The notes beneath the pieces are model-generated. The model was given only the letters and a program-made list of their open reading frames with translations, ran no database searches and was not told where the DNA came from. Positions 61,040-64,000 of a stretch of DNA of 64,000 nucleotides are shown piece after piece. Numbering within the stretch: the first letter of the stretch is position 1; each line of letters begins with the position of its first letter. Source of the DNA: Pseudomonas sp. URIL14HWK12:I12 (GTDB taxonomy: Bacteria > Pseudomonadota > Gammaproteobacteria > Pseudomonadales > Pseudomonadaceae); the NCBI RefSeq assembly GCF_003097135.1, contig NZ_QEQL01000004.1:124001-188000 (forward strand), read 5' to 3'. A program made the translations under genes and the position numbers.

Positions 61040-63313
61040 ATGACCCATTCGATCCCGTTCGCCCGTTGCCCGCGCTACAGCGCCTTGACCCTCGCCCTCG
61101 CCCTGTCTGCCAGCGCCGCCGCTCATGCCGAGGAGCCAGCGCTTGACCTTGCGCCGATAGACGTCAGCGGTACCGCGCTGCCCAGTACCCCAGCCAGTGA
61201 GCAACGGGGCTATACCGTCAAGCGCACCACCAGCGCTACCGGCCTGAACCTTACGCCCCGGCAAACCCCGCAGTCGGTCAGCACCATCACTCAACAACAG
61301 ATGACCGACCGCCAGATCGGCACCCTGGAACAGGCACTGGAAACCACGCCGGGGGTGAGCATGAGCAAGTCGGAGGTCGGCGGCCGCACCGATTACCGGG
61401 CCCGTGGCTATTCGATCAGCAACTGGAAAGTCGACGGCCTGCAGTACCAGGGCGCGACCGGCTTCTCCGGCGGCGGGGCGGCGATGAACATGGACCTTTA
61501 CGAGCGCATCGACATCGTGCGCGGGGCCAACGGCCTGCTCGGCGGCACGGGCGACCCCTCGGCCACTGTCAACCTGATCCGCAAGCGGCCAACCCGTGAG
61601 TTCGGCGGCAGCGCCTGGGCCACCTACGGTAGTTGGGACAAGCAACGCACAGGCGCTGACCTGAACCTGCCCTTGTCGGCCGATGGGCGCCTGCGCTCAC
61701 GCCTGGTAGTGACCGAGCAGCAGGCCAACGCCTTCCGCGACCAGCAGTCGGACCGCTCCCGCGCAGCGCTGGCAAACCTGGAGTTCGACCTCACCGAGAG
61801 CACCACCCTCGGCGCTGGCTTTCAGTACGAGTACTACAAGATCGTCGGCGGCGGCTGGGGCGCGAACATTCCCCTGTGGTACGGCAACGGGCAAAAGACC
61901 GACTTGCCGCGCAGTACCAATGTGGCGCCCAGCTGGAGCTTCGGCGAGTACACCACGCGCACCGGGTTCGCCTCGCTGGCGCACCGTTTCGACAACGACT
62001 GGTCGTTGAACCTGCGTGCGGCGCAAAGCGAGAGCGACGTGCTCAACCACCGTGGGGTCGCCAAGGTGAACTCCGCTGGCGCAGGCCGCTACGGCGGTTA
62101 CTGGAACCAGGACGGTACCGGGGCGGTGCTCAACGCCTTGCACAGCTCTACCGACAGCACCCAGCAGTCAGCCCAGCTGGACCTCTCCGGGCCCTTTCAG
62201 GCCCTGGGCCGCGAGCACCAGGCAATGTTCGGCTACAGCGACAGCCGCACCGTCGACTGGACCCCGCAGTACAACTGCCGGATGTTCAACGCCACGCGCA
62301 CCAGCGCCGTGTCGACCAACTGCCAATTCCGCGCCAACAATGGCTTTGCCATCAGCGACTGGGGCAATGGCGTAGATGACGACATCCGGCTCGACGCCTG
62401 GAAAACCGGGCTGCACAGCAAAACCGTGACCCGCCTCAGCGGCCTCTACGGCGCCACTCGCCTGAGCGTCACCGACCCGCTGTCGATCATCATCGGCGCC
62501 CGGGTCAGTGATTACAGCGCCACCACCACCGCCACCAGCGGCAGCCGTGCCACCGGCCATGAAAGCGGCATCGTCACGCCTTACCTGGGCGCGGTATACG
62601 ACCTGAACGCGCACTACTCGCTCTATGCCAGCTACACCGACATTTTCACCCCGCAAACCTCGCAGACCACCGGCGGCAGCCCGGTGGAGCCCATTCGGGG
62701 TAAAAGCTACGAAACCGGCATCAAGGGTGAATGGTTCGATGGCGGGTTGAACGCACAGGTCGCGTATTTCCGCACCCAGCAGCAAAACAAAGCGGTGATG
62801 GACGGTGCCAATACCACCCCCAGTGGCGCACAGGCGTATGTGGCCGGTACAGGCGTGGAAACCGACGGCATCGACCTGGAGCTTTCCGGTGCGATCACAC
62901 CGGCCTGGAACGTTTACGCCGGCTACACCTGGCTGCACTTCAGGCGTGTAGACAGCGACGGGCGCAGCGACCCCTCGCACTTGTTCAAGCTCTCGAGCAC
63001 TTACCGGCTGCCGGGCAGGCTCGACCGCCTCACACTCGGCGCAGGCGTCAATGCCCAGAGCAACATTCGCGCCCTTTCAAGCCCGGCTGGGCAGCCGGCC
63101 AATGGTACGAGCTCAGGAACCACCGAGGTTAACTGGTCCGGCTATGCGATCTGGAATGCCATGGCCCGCTATGACCTGACCGACAACACCACCGTAACGC
63201 TCAATGCCAACAACCTCTTCGACAAGCATTACTACACCCAATACGGGTTCTATGCCGGAGCGATCTATGGTGACCCGCGCAACCTGCAGGTGACGGTACG
63301 CACCCGCTTCTGA
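61040..63313 (+). CDS. TonB-dependent siderophore receptor (FhuE/FpvB-like)
   Basis: 757-residue outer-membrane receptor. Signal peptide RYSALTLALALSASAAAHAEE; TonB box region LDLAPIDVSG; plug domain about 60-175 with TPRQTPQSVSTITQQQMTDRQ and the closing VNLIRKRPT; then a 22-strand barrel ending NLFDKHYYTQYGFYAGAIYGDPRNLQVTVRTRF with the C-terminal Phe. There is no N-terminal signalling (STN) domain, so it does not use a FecIR-type sigma relay; control by the divergent two-component system is more likely. ATGAT-N7-ATCAT at about 61000-61016 could be a degenerate iron-regulator site. A ferric hydroxamate or coprogen-type ligand is possible. Confidence 0.88.
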   Translation: MTHSIPFARCPRYSALTLALALSASAAAHAEEPALDLAPIDVSGTALPSTPASEQRGYTVKRTTSATGLNLTPRQTPQSVSTITQQQMTDRQIGTLEQALETTPGVSMSKSEVGGRTDYRARGYSISNWKVDGLQYQGATGFSGGGAAMNMDLYERIDIVRGANGLLGGTGDPSATVNLIRKRPTREFGGSAWATYGSWDKQRTGADLNLPLSADGRLRSRLVVTEQQANAFRDQQSDRSRAALANLEFDLTESTTLGAGFQYEYYKIVGGGWGANIPLWYGNGQKTDLPRSTNVAPSWSFGEYTTRTGFASLAHRFDNDWSLNLRAAQSESDVLNHRGVAKVNSAGAGRYGGYWNQDGTGAVLNALHSSTDSTQQSAQLDLSGPFQALGREHQAMFGYSDSRTVDWTPQYNCRMFNATRTSAVSTNCQFRANNGFAISDWGNGVDDDIRLDAWKTGLHSKTVTRLSGLYGATRLSVTDPLSIIIGARVSDYSATTTATSGSRATGHESGIVTPYLGAVYDLNAHYSLYASYTDIFTPQTSQTTGGSPVEPIRGKSYETGIKGEWFDGGLNAQVAYFRTQQQNKAVMDGANTTPSGAQAYVAGTGVETDGIDLELSGAITPAWNVYAGYTWLHFRRVDSDGRSDPSHLFKLSSTYRLPGRLDRLTLGAGVNAQSNIRALSSPAGQPANGTSSGTTEVNWSGYAIWNAMARYDLTDNTTVTLNANNLFDKHYYTQYGFYAGAIYGDPRNLQVTVRTRF

Positions 63314-63326
63314 ACCGCGCACCAGG

Positions 63327-63357
63327 GTGCAAGGCGGCGCGATGCGCCGCCTTGCAC
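63327..63357. terminator. Hairpin between convergent receptor and lipoprotein genes
   Basis: A perfect 14-bp stem (63327-63340 with 63344-63357) with loop GAT fills the 48-base gap between the two stop codons. It has no T-tract but its symmetry suits both directions. Confidence 0.65.
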
Positions 63358-63361
63358 ACCC

Positions 63362-63793
63362 TCAGGGATGCAGCCGCCCAAGGCCCGGCGGCACGCCGCT
63401 GCTGTCGGTGCCCTGCCACGGGCCGTTCGGGCTGGTAGCCCAGGCCCAGCCGTTGTCGTACCGGTAATAAGTACGCTGGCGGTAATACAAGCCGTCAGTG
63501 CCCTCCAGCACATACACCCCCAAGCTGGCATCCCAATGGCTGGGCCCGCTCGGCGGCGGCGCAAAGCTTGCGGAAGTGCGCGGCGCGGGCTTGGCCGGTG
63601 TGGGGGTGGCTGGGGTTGCCGGGCCACCCGGTGTGACCGGTGTGCTGGGCAGGCTGCCCGGGTTCGGCGGCACACTGGGCACCGGCGGTGCCGGTTGCTG
63701 CATGGGCTTGTGCACGGAGCAGGCCGACAGGCCCATGGCCAGGCAGATCAGCGCGGCGCGGGCGTAACGGTCAAACGGCAAGGCTAGGGTCAT
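63362..63793 (-). CDS. Proline-rich lipoprotein with C-terminal aromatic domain
   Basis: 143 residues, function unknown. N-terminal lipoprotein signal ARAALICLAMGLSACSVHK (lipobox LSAC), then a Pro/Thr/Ala-rich linker of about 60 residues (PAPPVPSVPPNPGSLPSTP...), then a small domain with GLYYRQRTYYRYDNGWAWATSPNGPW, a tyrosine/tryptophan-rich pattern seen in small periplasmic proteins. Start at 63793 overlaps the stop of the upstream CcmI-like gene (ATGA), so it is coupled to that gene. Confidence 0.75.
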   Translation of the reverse strand: MTLALPFDRYARAALICLAMGLSACSVHKPMQQPAPPVPSVPPNPGSLPSTPVTPGGPATPATPTPAKPAPRTSASFAPPPSGPSHWDASLGVYVLEGTDGLYYRQRTYYRYDNGWAWATSPNGPWQGTDSSGVPPGLGRLHP

Positions 63794-64000
63794 GGGTCTG
63801 GGCTGTCGATGATCAGGAATTGAAGCGCCTCCTCGCGAGGGGCGACCGTTGCGCCGCGCCCGAGCCATTCACCCTGGGTGGGCTGGCCCTGTCGGCTGAT
63901 GCGCGCACCGAGTTGGACTTGCGTGGCGCTCGACAGTTTCAGCGAAGGCTGCATGGCATCGGCATCGCTGAGGGTGAGCGTAGCGGGCAGCTGGGCAACC
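63790..64000 (-). CDS. ccmI: C-terminus of a CcmI-like cytochrome c biogenesis protein (partial)
   Basis: The last 69 codons of a gene that enters from beyond the window end. The visible end reads LPATLTLSDADAMQPSLKLSS...VQLGARISRQGQPTQGEW, which matches the C-terminal periplasmic domain of CcmI (pattern LPATxxLxDxxAMxPxxKLS...ARxSRxGQP). CcmI holds apocytochrome c for haem attachment. Only this part can be judged. Coupled by ATGA to the lipoprotein gene. Confidence 0.6.
   Translation of the reverse strand, partial: VAQLPATLTLSDADAMQPSLKLSSATQVQLGARISRQGQPTQGEWLGRGATVAPREEALQFLIIDSPDP

Overview
The window is high-GC DNA from a member of the Pseudomonas putida group. The evidence is gene order: cmaX-crfX-cmpX-sigX-oprF, with rraA, ppsA and the ppsA regulator upstream; the braCDEFG (liv) branched-chain amino acid transporter; and a LapF-type giant adhesin with its own type I secretion genes. 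I see no rRNA, tRNA, IS element, prophage or CRISPR array. The sequence is ordinary chromosome with accessory gene clusters between core blocks.

Region by region. 1-0.3 kb: 3' end of a TonB-dependent copper receptor (OprC type). 0.5-16.6 kb: a biofilm locus, consisting of a 3742-residue adhesin with about 34 Ig-like repeats of about 84 residues, then TolC, ABC and HlyD components in a translationally coupled operon. 16.6-21.0 kb: a small trypsin-like lipoprotein, an intergenic stretch with an operator-like palindrome and a possible structured RNA, an HscC/J-domain chaperone pair and a DUF2288 protein. 21.4-26.3 kb: braCDEFG. 26.5-35.5 kb: oprF, sigX, cmpX, crfX, cmaX, rraA, an alpha/beta hydrolase and ppsA on the minus strand, with the ppsA regulator divergent.

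35.5-42.2 kb: a catabolic island built around a LysR regulator. It has a 2-hydroxycarboxylate transporter and a CitE-like acyl-CoA lyase on one side, and a class III CoA-transferase, an AtoE-type transporter and a lactonase-like amidohydrolase on the other. I infer CoA activation and retro-Claisen cleavage of a hydroxy-dicarboxylate such as citramalate or malate; the substrate is not identified. 42.2-47.2 kb: a divergent HxlR/NAD(P)-binding pair and two tandem paralogous hybrid histidine kinases. 47.4-51 kb: a GNAT acetyltransferase, a zinc-starvation operon (Zur box, folE2, DUF1826), an NTF2-like protein and a Tat-exported dienelactone hydrolase.

51-54 kb: a QseBC/PmrAB-like two-component system divergent from a membrane thioredoxin-like protein whose N-terminus resembles Lgt. 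The shared promoter region carries PmrA-box-like repeats. 54-58.8 kb: an EmrAB/NodT tripartite drug efflux operon led by its MarR repressor, with two perfect palindromes upstream. 58.8-63.3 kb: a second two-component system divergent from a TonB siderophore receptor (PfeRS/PirRS-like arrangement). The end holds a small proline-rich lipoprotein and the C-terminus of a CcmI-like protein.

The strongest leads are the unassigned hydroxy-acid CoA cluster, the Zur-controlled DUF1826 protein with an HxD...H pattern, the Lgt-like/thioredoxin fusion with its own two-component system, the MarR double operator, the possible RNA near 17.4-17.5 kb, and the sharp change of repeat type inside the adhesin.
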